Positions 1 to 7,154 of a stretch of 12,245 nucleotides of DNA are shown here, in pieces. Numbering within the stretch: the stretch's first letter is position 1; each line of letters begins with the position of its first letter. Origin of the DNA: Nitrosomonadaceae bacterium (GTDB taxonomy: Bacteria; Pseudomonadota; Gammaproteobacteria; Burkholderiales; Usitatibacteraceae); contig JAJTHU010000254.1 in assembly GCA_021300055.1 (NCBI GenBank), positions 1-12,245 on the forward strand, in the 5' to 3' direction. Under the pieces are notes generated by a model that saw only the letters and a list, made by a program, of their open reading frames with translations, ran no database searches and was not told the origin of the DNA. The position numbers and the translations under genes were made by a program.

Positions 1-624
1 CTCATCATCCGCCCGGTGTACGGCATGCACCTCAAGCAGATCCTCATCACCATGGGCGGCATGATCATCGGCGAAGAACTCATCAAGGTGATTTGGGGCG
101 CACAACAAGTGCCGCTGCTGCTGCCCGAGACCCTACGCGGCGCGGTCATTGTGGGCGATGCTGCGATTGAGAAGTTCCGCTTACTGGCAGTGCTCATCGG
201 GCTTGGCGTGTTCGCACTGATCATTTGGGTACTAAACCGCACCAAGATCGGCTTGCTCATTCGCGCGGGCGTCGAGAACGGCGAGATGGTGGAGTCGCTT
301 GGCTACCGAATTCGCCGTTTGTTTGTCGGCGTGTTCGTCGCTGGGAGCGCACTCGCGGGATTGGGTGGCGTGATGTGGGGCCTGTATCAGCAAAGCGTTA
401 TCCCGCAGATGGGCGCGCAAGTGAATGTGCTGATCTTTATCGTGATCATCATCGGTGGATTGGGGTCAACGGGTGGTGCGCTCATCGGTGCGCTGCTGGT
501 CGGCCTGATGGCCAACTACACTGGCTTTCTCGCGCCTAAGCTTGCGCTGTTCTCAAACATCGCGTTGATGGTGGCCATATTGCTTTGGCGACCGAGTGGG
601 TTGTTTCCCGTCGCCAACCGCTGA
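1..624 (+). CDS. livH: Branched-chain amino-acid ABC transporter permease, LivH type (5' truncated)
   Basis: Inner-membrane permease of a LivHMGF-type importer that moves branched-chain or related amino acids delivered by a periplasmic binding protein. The reading frame is open to the first base of the window (L-I-I-R-P-V-Y-G precedes any start), so the gene begins upstream. The GTG at 16 is an internal valine, not a start. About 207 residues remain, against a usual length near 290-300. Long hydrophobic helices alternate with short loops. The coupling loop reads roughly I-R-A-G-V-E-N-G-E-M-V-E-S-L-G-Y, followed by the Gly-rich G-G-L-G-S-T-G-G-A-L-I-G-A segment typical of LivH. It ends in W-R-P-S-G-L-F, the usual LivH tail. 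livM follows 15 bp downstream. The family call is firm; the substrate (branched-chain amino acids, or another amide or amino acid) cannot be fixed from this fragment. Confidence 0.9.
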   Translation, partial: LIIRPVYGMHLKQILITMGGMIIGEELIKVIWGAQQVPLLLPETLRGAVIVGDAAIEKFRLLAVLIGLGVFALIIWVLNRTKIGLLIRAGVENGEMVESLGYRIRRLFVGVFVAGSALAGLGGVMWGLYQQSVIPQMGAQVNVLIFIVIIIGGLGSTGGALIGALLVGLMANYTGFLAPKLALFSNIALMVAILLWRPSGLFPVANR

Positions 625-639
625 CCGTAGGCCGAAAAA

Positions 640-1695
640 ATGCTCAGACGCCTCCTCTCCGACGACCTCCCCCGCAGCAAAGCACTCAGCGTCATTCTGT
701 TGACGCTGTTGGTGTTGCTGGCGCTGGCCCCGTTTATCGTGCCGGGCATTAACGCGCTCAACGTCGCGGCGAAGGTGCTCATCTTTATCGTGCTGGTCGC
801 GAGTTTCGATTTGCTACTGGGCTACACCGGCATCGTCAGCTTTGCGCACACCATGTTCTTCGGCATTGGCGCATACGGCGTTGCGATTGCCTCAACGCGC
901 ATCGGTGCGAGTTGGGAAGGCGTGATGGTCGGCATCGGCGCCGCGCTCGGCGTGTCGCTACTCCTCGCGCTGGCGATTGGTTTGTTTTCCTTGCGCGTGC
1001 GCGCGATCTTCTTTGCGATGATCACACTCGCCATCGCGACAGCCTTCATGACGCTCGCGTCGCAACTTTCTAGCTTCACCGGCGGCGAAGACGGTCTCAA
1101 CTTCAAGGTTCCGGAGATTCTGCAGTCAGGCACGATGTTGCTATCCGAGCCCATCTTCGGCGTGGATATCAATGGCCGTTTGCTGACGTACTACTTGCTG
1201 TTTTTCGCGACGCTCGCGATGGTGCTGGCACTCTTGCGCATCGTTAATTCACCATTTGGACGTGTGCTACAAGCAATTCGTGAAAATCCGTTCCGCGCAG
1301 AAGCCATTGGCTATCGCGTGGTGGTGTACCGCACAGTGTCGAGCGTGATTTCCGCGCTGTTCGCGACCATGGCCGGTGTGATGCTGGCGCTATGGCTGCG
1401 CTACAACGGACCAGACACGTCGCTGTCGTTCGAGATCATGCTCGATTGCTTGCTCATCGTCGTCATCGGCGGCATGGGCACGATCTACGGCGCGGCCATC
1501 GGCGCAGCGCTGTTCGTGATCGCGCAAAGCTATTTGCAAGATCTATTGCGCCTCGGCGCCGATGCCGCGAGTGGTGTGCCAGTCCTGGCCGCACTGCTCT
1601 CACCCGACCGTTGGCTGCTCTGGCTCGGTGTGTTGTTTGTGCTGTCGGTGTACTACTTCCCGACAGGCATCGTCGGCCGCCTACGGCGGACTTAA
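640..1695 (+). CDS. livM: Branched-chain amino-acid ABC transporter permease, LivM type
   Basis: Second permease subunit of the same importer, 351 residues, a normal length for LivM. It has many membrane helices. The family signature G-Y-T-G-I-V-S-F-A-H followed by F-F-G-I-G-A-Y-G lies at about residues 61-80. The ATPase-coupling loop A-I-R-E-N-P-F-R-A-E-A-I-G-Y lies at about 212-225, and a Gly-rich G-G-M-G-T-I-Y-G-A-A-I-G-A stretch comes near the C-terminus. The ATG at 640 sits 15 bp after the livH stop, with only a weak AGG upstream, so translation may depend on livH. No livG, livF or livK follows. A long hairpin comes directly after, so livM is probably the last gene of its operon and the remaining subunits should lie upstream of the window. 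Confidence 0.93.
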   Translation: MLRRLLSDDLPRSKALSVILLTLLVLLALAPFIVPGINALNVAAKVLIFIVLVASFDLLLGYTGIVSFAHTMFFGIGAYGVAIASTRIGASWEGVMVGIGAALGVSLLLALAIGLFSLRVRAIFFAMITLAIATAFMTLASQLSSFTGGEDGLNFKVPEILQSGTMLLSEPIFGVDINGRLLTYYLLFFATLAMVLALLRIVNSPFGRVLQAIRENPFRAEAIGYRVVVYRTVSSVISALFATMAGVMLALWLRYNGPDTSLSFEIMLDCLLIVVIGGMGTIYGAAIGAALFVIAQSYLQDLLRLGADAASGVPVLAALLSPDRWLLWLGVLFVLSVYYFPTGIVGRLRRT

Positions 1696-1705
1696 CCGAA
1701 CCTCA

Positions 1706-1771
1706 AAAGTCGCCTATCGGCGGGCAGTTTGGGGCATTTTTGGTTGGAAACGCCCGCCAATAGGCGACTTT
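1706..1771. terminator. Long inverted repeat between convergent operons, probable bidirectional terminator
   Basis: Arms 1706-1725 and 1752-1771 are complementary at 19 of 20 positions. The stem extends inward by four more pairs (1727-1730 with 1748-1751) if A1726 is bulged, leaving a loop of about 17 nt. The outer edges are an A-tract on the left and a T-tract on the right, so either strand's transcript ends its stem in U residues, as in two-way terminators. The only mismatch is C:A on the plus-strand transcript but a G:U wobble on the minus-strand one. It lies 10 bp after livM and 133 bp after ycnI, which converge here. The stem is longer than most intrinsic terminators, so a repeat-element origin is also possible. 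Confidence 0.6.
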
Positions 1772-1904
1772 GCGATTTGAAGAAGCCGTGTTCGTCTGCT
1801 TCTTGTCGGATCGGATTGCCATACCGCTATCGGCGCGAAACCGCGCTGAACACTAGAAGCCTATGCAATTCCGCGAGGACCACCCGCAGCAGTGCTGCGC
1901 AGAG
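1772..1904. other. Non-coding gap with several small dyads
   Basis: No convincing gene is seen between the livM hairpin and the end of the YcnI gene. The stretch holds three further dyads. There is a 7-bp perfect one (1780-1786 with 1798-1804, 11-nt loop), a 5-bp GC one (1833-1837 with 1842-1846), and a 6-bp one (1885-1890 with 1894-1899) placed six bases past the YcnI stop codon on the minus strand. None is followed by a run of T on the relevant strand, so none is a classical terminator by itself. Confidence 0.45.
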
Positions 1905-2438
1905 CTACTTCGGCTTTGCGACGACGTCTAGCTCGGCCGCTGGCGCTTTGTAGTCCCGTCTCGATTTGCCCGGCCCCGGAATCTCGTGCCAGTCCCAGCG
2001 GCCGGTCTTGCTGCCATCCTCACATAACTGCGTCACTTTGAAGTAAAGCTTGCCAGGCGATGCTGGTGTCCGCAGTAGAGCGATGAATTCGTCGTAGTGC
2101 GCGTCTTCGAGCTTGCCGCCGGACCACATGATCTCGCTCACACGAACGTCCACTTTCTTGCCGTGATCCTCAAACGGCTCGGCAAGCTTTTCCGACTTGG
2201 TTGACAGCGTCCAACCGACTTTTGGCATCGGCTTGATTCTGTTGATGCCGCTCGGCACGACAACGGTGATTGAAGTGGTTGGTAGACCGTCACAACCATG
2301 CCCTACTTTGAATACGGCACGAAAAGATGACGCAGTTTCGGCTTTTGGGCTGTCGATAACGACGTGCGCCGACGCGAGGCTAGCGATGGCCGTTGCCGTC
2401 AGGGCGAATAGGATCGACATGAGGGTGTAGCGCTTCAT
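1905..2438 (-). CDS. YcnI-family (DUF1775) periplasmic copper-binding protein
   Basis: Exported protein of 177 residues. The signal peptide covers about residues 1-24 and cleavage after Ala-Ser-Ala leaves His25 as the first mature residue. In this family the N-terminal histidine chelates copper through its amino group and side chain (a mono-histidine brace). The family start H-V-V-I-D-S-P-K-A is clear. Cys49 (G-H-G-C-D-G) and Cys139 (Q-L-C-E-D-G) could form a disulfide, and conserved tryptophans include Trp76, Trp105 and the W-D-W-H-E-I-P segment near 148-154. Unlike B. subtilis YcnI it ends without a membrane anchor. The ATG at 2438 has GGAG nine bases upstream. It is the last gene of the copper operon, 52 bp after the PCuAC gene, consistent with passing copper in the periplasm. 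The exact role of the family is not settled. Confidence 0.87.
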   Translation of the reverse strand: MKRYTLMSILFALTATAIASLASAHVVIDSPKAETASSFRAVFKVGHGCDGLPTTSITVVVPSGINRIKPMPKVGWTLSTKSEKLAEPFEDHGKKVDVRVSEIMWSGGKLEDAHYDEFIALLRTPASPGKLYFKVTQLCEDGSKTGRWDWHEIPGPGKSRRDYKAPAAELDVVAKPK

Positions 2439-2490
2439 AGTATTTCACTCCAGATTCAGTAGATACGGTTCAGTGATCGTCAACGTGGCG

Positions 2491-2958
2491 TTAGTGCGCG
2501 TGACCACTGGCTTTTGCGGAGGATGGCGCAGTACGCTCGCGAACCTCTGCCTCAATCTTCACAGAGGATTCTTTGCCTGCAGCGTCTTTGAACGTCAACA
2601 GGAGCGGCACCTTGCTTCCTGCAGATATTGGCGCTTCTAGGTTCATCAACATCACGTGGTAACCACCCGGCTTCAGTTCCGTGACCTTGCCGGGGAGCAC
2701 CTCAACACCGGCGACTTCGCGCATCTTCATCACGCCATCAATGACTTTCATCTCGTGAACTTCTACAGTCTTGATCGCAGGCGAGCTCGCCTTCACTAAA
2801 GTCACGGGTTTCTCACTGGCAATCGTCATAAAGACACCTGTAGCTTTTTGGCCGGGCACGGTCGAGCGTGCCCAAGCGTTGTCAATCGAAATCTGCGCCT
2901 GCGCGGCAGTTGCGCCCATAACGAGCGCGACGGAGATGAAGGAACGTAGGACGTTCAT
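2491..2958 (-). CDS. PCuAC-family periplasmic copper chaperone
   Basis: Copper(I) chaperone of the PCuAC family (DUF461), which delivers copper in the periplasm, classically to the CuA or CuB centres of cytochrome oxidases. With the chosen start the signal peptide is about 20 residues, ending A-A-Q-A before Q-I-S-I-D-N-A-W-A-R. The full binding pattern H-x10-M-x21-H-x-M is present with exact spacing: the His of V-H-E-M, the second Met of V-M-K-M, then H-V-M. The C-terminus G-H-A-H adds a short histidine tail. An upstream in-frame ATG at 2973 would add five residues, but 2958 is preferred: A-A-A-G-G lies seven bases before it, whereas nothing like a ribosome site precedes 2973. It sits 30 bp after the small CxxC membrane gene. 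The counterpart in Bradyrhizobium is PcuC. Confidence in the family is very high. Confidence 0.94.
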   Translation of the reverse strand: MNVLRSFISVALVMGATAAQAQISIDNAWARSTVPGQKATGVFMTIASEKPVTLVKASSPAIKTVEVHEMKVIDGVMKMREVAGVEVLPGKVTELKPGGYHVMLMNLEAPISAGSKVPLLLTFKDAAGKESSVKIEAEVRERTAPSSAKASGHAH

Positions 2959-2988
2959 GGGGTAGCCTTTCATGGTTTCGGAGGAAAA

Positions 2989-3204
2989 CTAAAAATGATG
3001 TTGTTGGTCGGGACTTTTGGGGTCGCGGCACTGGGTACAGTGATCCGCTGGCGTTGCGGTCGCAGGCATCCCGGTTACCGCCTCAATTTCTCGCTCTACA
3101 AAGTAGTTAGCAGAAAAGTAAAAGAGGTACACGCAGAGGCCCGCAATTACGAGGCTCCAGCCAACGGTACGAAGCAATTCAATCGTGCGTCTACTTGTTT
3201 TCAT
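2989..3204 (-). CDS. Small inner-membrane protein with C-terminal CxxC and histidines, unknown function
   Basis: Predicted 71-residue protein that I do not recognise. A basic N-terminus (K-T-S-R-R...R) is followed by one membrane helix at about residues 13-34. A tail of about 37 residues follows, which the positive-inside rule places in the periplasm. The tail ends H-C-T-Q-C (His55, Cys56, Cys59) and Q-Q-H-H-F (His69, His70), a set of soft-metal ligands. The start at 3204 is well supported: AGGAGG lies six bases upstream at 3216-3211, and its ATG overlaps the TGA of the PepSY gene in an ATGA, so the two are probably translationally coupled. The frame can be extended upstream to 3336, but that part lies inside the PepSY gene and lacks membrane or signal features. 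Position between PepSY and PCuAC genes suggests a copper role; this is inference. Confidence 0.75.
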   Translation of the reverse strand: MKTSRRTIELLRTVGWSLVIAGLCVYLFYFSANYFVEREIEAVTGMPATATPADHCTQCRDPKSPDQQHHF

Positions 3205-4649
3205 GTCATTCCTCCTGAGGTTGAAACACGCTTCAGTGCAAGAGCCATTGCATCGATCATTAGAAACAACGCTAGGCTCAAACCGAATACAGGCATGGTG
3301 TAGCCCAACGCCACGCCCAACGGCCAAATCCACCACGGCAAAGCACGCCAGTGTTCAAAGCCCGCGGCTGGCGCGGCAACGCGCTTCGGCGGCCGCCGCT
3401 TCCACCACATGGCATAACCCGACACTACCGAGAACAGCAATGCCATTCCAACGAAGACGAGCAAGACTTGGTTCCACCAGCCAAACTCACCGCGGTGAAA
3501 TGGGATGCCAACTGCAGTTGCTTTAGCGAGCAGCGGCAGATCATTCCAGCCGCTTTGCCACAACACTTGACCGCTGTATTGGTCAACAACAAGTTGCTTT
3601 CGCGCCGATGCCGCTGCGGGGTGGGCGGTTGAAATGCGCCACACGCCCGTTTCGCCACGCGGCGGGGTGAGTTGCAGCGCTTCGCTGGGTATCATGCTTT
3701 GGCCCAACGCTTGTATCTGCGACGTGCTCCAAGCGCTTTGCTCCGGAAACGCCCGCTGTGACTGTAGTTTTTCCGGTGCCTTGGGAGCAGATTGACCGGT
3801 CGCATTCAGTCCGGCTCGGAAGTTCTCCCCAGTGTATTTCGACCAAGTCAGCCCTGTCAGCAAAATGGCGAATGTGAGGAGTGAAGCGATGATGGCGACG
3901 ACCGCATGCCAGTCGCGCCATTTCAAGCGCGCGGCACGCGGGCCGGTCGCCCCCATACGTGGAATGAGCGCTCGCACGCCTTGACCACCCACGCGTTGCG
4001 GCTTCGGCCACCAAAGGTACAAACCGGTGAGGAGCATCACCAGCGTCCATGACGCTGCAAGCTCAATCAACCATCGCCAGCTCTCGCCTTGCAGCAAAGT
4101 TGAATGGAGCTTGCGCGACCACTCCTTAAATCGATCACCCTCCGCAATCACCCCTACGACGACGCCTGTATACGGGTTGACTGAAACGATCTTGGTCTCA
4201 GCTGCGGGCGATTGATGCAGGATGTGTCCCGTGGACGTCGCTGGCATCGCTTGGGGTGTTGGCTTGCGACGCGCTTCTCCCATCACCACTTTCGTGGTGT
4301 CTGTTGCCGCAAGAGCGGGAAACACGCTACGGACAGGCACCCCTGGAAGCGTACTTCTTGCTGCATCAATTTGTGCCTCAAGCGCTACCCGGGCTGTTCC
4401 CTCGGCCACCGGGACTCGATCAAGGCTGGCGTGGCGCCACGCCTCGATCTGTGGGCTGAAAACGTAGATCAGCCCAGTCACTGTAGCGATGACCACCAAG
4501 GGCGAGACCAACAGCCCCGCCCAAAAATGCAGCCGCCAAACGAGGCGATAACGTAAATCACCCAGCGCCCCGACAGGCGCACGATCAGTCATTGTTTGAG
4601 GCGCAGCCACAGATTCTTTAGCGCCTGTCGAGGAGTCGTCCACCACCAT
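3201..4649 (-). CDS. PepSY-associated transmembrane protein (PiuB/FoxB-like putative metal reductase)
   Basis: Inner-membrane protein of 482 residues with the PepSY-TM architecture. A first helix lies at about 43-65, then a periplasmic PepSY-like region, helices at about 193-214 and 248-269, a second PepSY-like region, a helix at about 393-414 and a hydrophobic C-terminal hairpin at about 438-470. Four histidines sit where the family has them: His41 (R-L-H-F-W-A-G), His182 (R-K-L-H-S-T-L-L), His248 (D-W-H-A-V-V-A) and His385 (P-F-H-R-G-E-F-G). In related FoxB-type proteins such residues bind haem for reducing metal chelates in the periplasm. The ATG at 4649, 11 bp after the receptor stop, is chosen. 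A GTG at 4673 would overlap the receptor gene, and neither has a strong ribosome site. Placement after a TonB receptor fits metal release from an imported chelate. The metal (copper or iron) is inferred. Confidence 0.85.
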   Translation of the reverse strand: MVVDDSSTGAKESVAAPQTMTDRAPVGALGDLRYRLVWRLHFWAGLLVSPLVVIATVTGLIYVFSPQIEAWRHASLDRVPVAEGTARVALEAQIDAARSTLPGVPVRSVFPALAATDTTKVVMGEARRKPTPQAMPATSTGHILHQSPAAETKIVSVNPYTGVVVGVIAEGDRFKEWSRKLHSTLLQGESWRWLIELAASWTLVMLLTGLYLWWPKPQRVGGQGVRALIPRMGATGPRAARLKWRDWHAVVAIIASLLTFAILLTGLTWSKYTGENFRAGLNATGQSAPKAPEKLQSQRAFPEQSAWSTSQIQALGQSMIPSEALQLTPPRGETGVWRISTAHPAAASARKQLVVDQYSGQVLWQSGWNDLPLLAKATAVGIPFHRGEFGWWNQVLLVFVGMALLFSVVSGYAMWWKRRPPKRVAAPAAGFEHWRALPWWIWPLGVALGYTMPVFGLSLALFLMIDAMALALKRVSTSGGMT

Positions 4650-4660
4650 CGCTGGGTCGC

Positions 4661-7030
4661 TCAGAACGTCCACTTAACGTCAGCCGTGAAGGTGCGTTGC
4701 GGATAGGGGTGGAAGTTCCAGTACTTCTCGTTATTGAGATTGTCGACGCCAATACCGAGCACCCAGTGTTTATCCAGCTTGTAGACTGCGCGTACATCGA
4801 CGACGAAAAAGTCAGAGGTTCCTGTCCACGTTCTACCGTTTGGGTCAGCGTTATCCAGCGTGTTGAACTGCTTGCCGCTATAGCGAAGCCCGAGCGTAGC
4901 GGAGAGCTTGTCGGTCGCGCGCCATGTCGTCAGCAAGTTTGCGCGGTGCCGCGGAACGCGCGGTTGCCATTTGCCTACACTCGCGGAAAATTTGTCGTTC
5001 TGCTTAATGACCGAGTCCGCAAACGTGTAGCTCGCCTGAACGTCCACCCCCTTTACGCCCGCATCCGTCAGCACTACCGCAATTTCTGCGCCGTTGGTGC
5101 GAATATTGTCGACGTTTTGGATGTTCGTGATGTTCGGGAACACGCTGACATTAGTTTGCGAATACAAAGCATCACGTGTCCGCTCAAAGAAAAGCGTCGC
5201 GCGGAGCGAGCCCGAACCGAATCCGCTGCCGAAGCCGGCAAGGTCCCGCTCCGCGGTCAATTCTGTCGTCCAGGATTTTTCTGGCTTTAGGTTGGGGTCA
5301 TTGTTGACAATTGTCGTCGCTGAAATCGAGCCTTGGTAAAGCTCAGACACCGTCGGGTTCCGTACGGCACGGCCCAGGGAGGCTTTAAGCACCCACGCTT
5401 CACCCGCTTGATAAGCGACAGCAAACTTTGGCGAGGTTGTGGTGGCGCTGCGCGCGGCAAAACCCAGTGTGGACGTCGCGTTGGAAACCGCGCCGTTCTC
5501 GGCCTCCCAGCGCTCAATGCGCGCGCCAATCGTGGTGCGCCAAGCGGAACCAATTCGCCAGGTGTCTTGCAGATAGAAGCTCGTTAGCGAAGTGTCACCT
5601 TGAAACGCGGACACCCGCGCGGTCGCCGTCCCGCCGATCCAATCAGGCGTATCCGACACCAGCGTCCGAAGCTTATGGTGATCTCGCTGGATACCGATAT
5701 CGATTAGATGACCGCCCGCTGCGTTCGGGTTGCCGTTTGGCCGTATAGCACCGCGCAACGCAAACGTGTTCCACCCTGTACCGTCCTGATCGGTGATACG
5801 ACCGGCACCACCACTATTAGCAGCCGGGCGCGCAAGCGTCGGGGCGGGCGAACGACTCAGGTCACGCTGATAGTCATACTGCGATGTGGAGAGCGACCAA
5901 TCGAAAACGCCTTTCGTGTTGGACTGCACCGTGAGGCCATGGATGACGTGGCGCAAGTCTTGTTTGGACAGCGAGATTTCGTTCGGCGCGATTGTGTATT
6001 GGCGACCAGCAACGTTTACGCTGCCGCTCCACAGGGGCTGACCGCTAGCACTACGCAGATAGGTGGCCGAATCACGATAGGCATCGTTTGTCCACAAGCC
6101 AAAGATATAGCTCGCGCGCACCGTCGGCGTGATGTCGTATGCAAGCTTTACCTTGGCATTCTCCTGCACAGTACTAATCTGATTAGTTGCACCGGTAATG
6201 ACCCACTCCTGCTCACGCGGATTGCGGTTGCCAGTGAATGCGCCAGTCACGGGCACGCCAGCGCTGCCAGCGACCCCTTGTGTCAAGAGCTTAGTTGCAA
6301 AGGCGATAGGGTGTCCGTCGCTATCTAGGCGATTCAACGACAGCCACCACGCAAACGCCCCATGCTTGTTGCCGAGCGTCGCGTTCAGTTGATTGCCGGA
6401 GTAACGCGCGCTAGTGTTGTACAAATCAAACTTCTGAGTGAACGCCGACGCCTTTATGCTGCCTTCGAACTTGCGAGGCATGCGGGTGATGTAGTCAACC
6501 ACCGCCCCCACTGCGTTGCCCGGATAGGCCGCAGAAAATGGGCCGTAGAGCACGTCAACACGCTCGATTTCTTCGGGTGCGACTAGTCCCCAGCGCGGCG
6601 TAAATGAGGCACCATTCCCGAGCAAGTTAGAAAGCAGGATGCCGTCCGCGTAGACCAGCGAGCGCGCCGAATTTCCTGTACCGGATGCGCGAGAGGCCAG
6701 CACAGCATGATCAAAATCGCCGATGTAGCGCTTGCGCACCAGTAGCGAAGGGAAGTACTTAAGCGCATCTTGCGCGTCTGTGGCGTTGATCTTCTCGCTA
6801 ATCTCCTCTGCAGTAATGCCCTCTTGGGTAGTCGCTATGTATGAAGGCAGCGAGCTTGGACGACCTGCGGTGACGGTGATGGTTTCTTTCTTCTGACCTG
6901 CTTTTGCACCTTCGGGCGCGCCCGCTGCTGAACTTTCTTGTGCGCTGGCACTGGGGATGCAAACGAGGTGTGCGGCGAGCGCGCACGCTGACATGCGTGC
7001 AAGCACGCGAGATGTGGGTCTGAGTTTCAT
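4661..7030 (-). CDS. TonB-dependent outer-membrane receptor, probable copper (or metal-chelate) uptake
   Basis: Outer-membrane gated channel of 789 residues powered by TonB-ExbBD. It has a signal peptide of about 30 residues ending S-A-S-A, then a TonB-box-like E-T-I-T-V-T-A-G at 49-56 and a plug of about 60-187 that ends E-E-I-E-R-V-D-V-L-Y-G-P. A long barrel follows with repeated aromatic beta-strands. The C-terminus ends V-K-W-T-F, the terminal Phe needed for barrel insertion. It is not the OprC type of copper receptor by its plug sequence. The copper assignment rests on neighbours: DUF2946 upstream, PepSY, PCuAC and YcnI downstream. The order DUF2946-receptor-PepSY matches, as I recall it, the copper-repressed bp2923-bfrG-bp2921 operon of Bordetella pertussis. 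No ribosome site is visible before the ATG at 7030, which is preceded by a 124-nt gap with a strong hairpin. Confidence 0.9.
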   Translation of the reverse strand: MKLRPTSRVLARMSACALAAHLVCIPSASAQESSAAGAPEGAKAGQKKETITVTAGRPSSLPSYIATTQEGITAEEISEKINATDAQDALKYFPSLLVRKRYIGDFDHAVLASRASGTGNSARSLVYADGILLSNLLGNGASFTPRWGLVAPEEIERVDVLYGPFSAAYPGNAVGAVVDYITRMPRKFEGSIKASAFTQKFDLYNTSARYSGNQLNATLGNKHGAFAWWLSLNRLDSDGHPIAFATKLLTQGVAGSAGVPVTGAFTGNRNPREQEWVITGATNQISTVQENAKVKLAYDITPTVRASYIFGLWTNDAYRDSATYLRSASGQPLWSGSVNVAGRQYTIAPNEISLSKQDLRHVIHGLTVQSNTKGVFDWSLSTSQYDYQRDLSRSPAPTLARPAANSGGAGRITDQDGTGWNTFALRGAIRPNGNPNAAGGHLIDIGIQRDHHKLRTLVSDTPDWIGGTATARVSAFQGDTSLTSFYLQDTWRIGSAWRTTIGARIERWEAENGAVSNATSTLGFAARSATTTSPKFAVAYQAGEAWVLKASLGRAVRNPTVSELYQGSISATTIVNNDPNLKPEKSWTTELTAERDLAGFGSGFGSGSLRATLFFERTRDALYSQTNVSVFPNITNIQNVDNIRTNGAEIAVVLTDAGVKGVDVQASYTFADSVIKQNDKFSASVGKWQPRVPRHRANLLTTWRATDKLSATLGLRYSGKQFNTLDNADPNGRTWTGTSDFFVVDVRAVYKLDKHWVLGIGVDNLNNEKYWNFHPYPQRTFTADVKWTF

Positions 7031-7154
7031 GACAATCTAAGCAAATGGGTTGGCGAACAGGCGTCGCCGCTGGCGACGCAAGCGCGTGGGTGCGAGAAAG
7101 ACGTGGCAATGCCGCGCAGGCAGCCCGTCAAACTGCTAGTGGGTGTTGCGTTGC
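7031..7154 (-). promoter_or_regulatory. Intercistronic leader between DUF2946 gene and TonB receptor, candidate Rho-dependent control region
   Basis: This 124-nt untranslated stretch separates two genes of one operon. On the transcribed minus strand it contains a C-rich, G-poor run at 7111-7084 (13 C and 4 G in 28 nt), the kind of composition favoured by Rho. After it, 54 nt before the receptor ATG, comes a perfect 8-bp GC hairpin with a 3-nt loop (7079-7072 with 7068-7061). In the described CruR mechanism, Rho terminates between the DUF2946 gene and the receptor gene when copper is present. The sequence features are seen directly; their function here is inferred from that precedent. Confidence 0.5.
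7061..7079 (-). other. Perfect 8-bp GC stem-loop before the receptor gene
   Basis: Arms 7061-7068 and 7072-7079 are fully complementary (GCGTCGCC with GGCGACGC) around a three-base loop. No T-run follows on the minus strand, so it is unlikely to be an intrinsic terminator. It may stabilise the 3' end of a terminated DUF2946 transcript, pause polymerase, or hinder ribosome entry at the receptor start 31 nt further on. Confidence 0.6.

Noticed and set aside
1729..1953. Possible 74-codon ORF after livM
   Set aside because: It begins inside the hairpin loop, crosses several dyads and runs into the end of the YcnI gene antisense; no domain or ribosome site.
3205..3336. N-terminal extension of the small CxxC membrane protein back to 3336
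   Set aside because: It overlaps the PepSY gene in another frame and lacks a ribosome site, while the internal ATG at 3204 has AGGAGG and an ATGA overlap.
4650..4673. GTG at 4673 as start of the PepSY gene
   Set aside because: It would overlap the receptor gene and has no ribosome site; the ATG at 4649 lies just after the receptor stop. This choice is uncertain.
4697..5290. Open frame of 197 codons on the plus strand
   Set aside because: It is antisense to the TonB receptor gene, which has full-length family features. The antisense product has no recognisable domain or start signal.
5708..6328. Open frame of 206 codons on the plus strand
   Set aside because: Also antisense to the receptor barrel region; arginine-rich, low-complexity composition typical of a shadow of a GC-rich gene.
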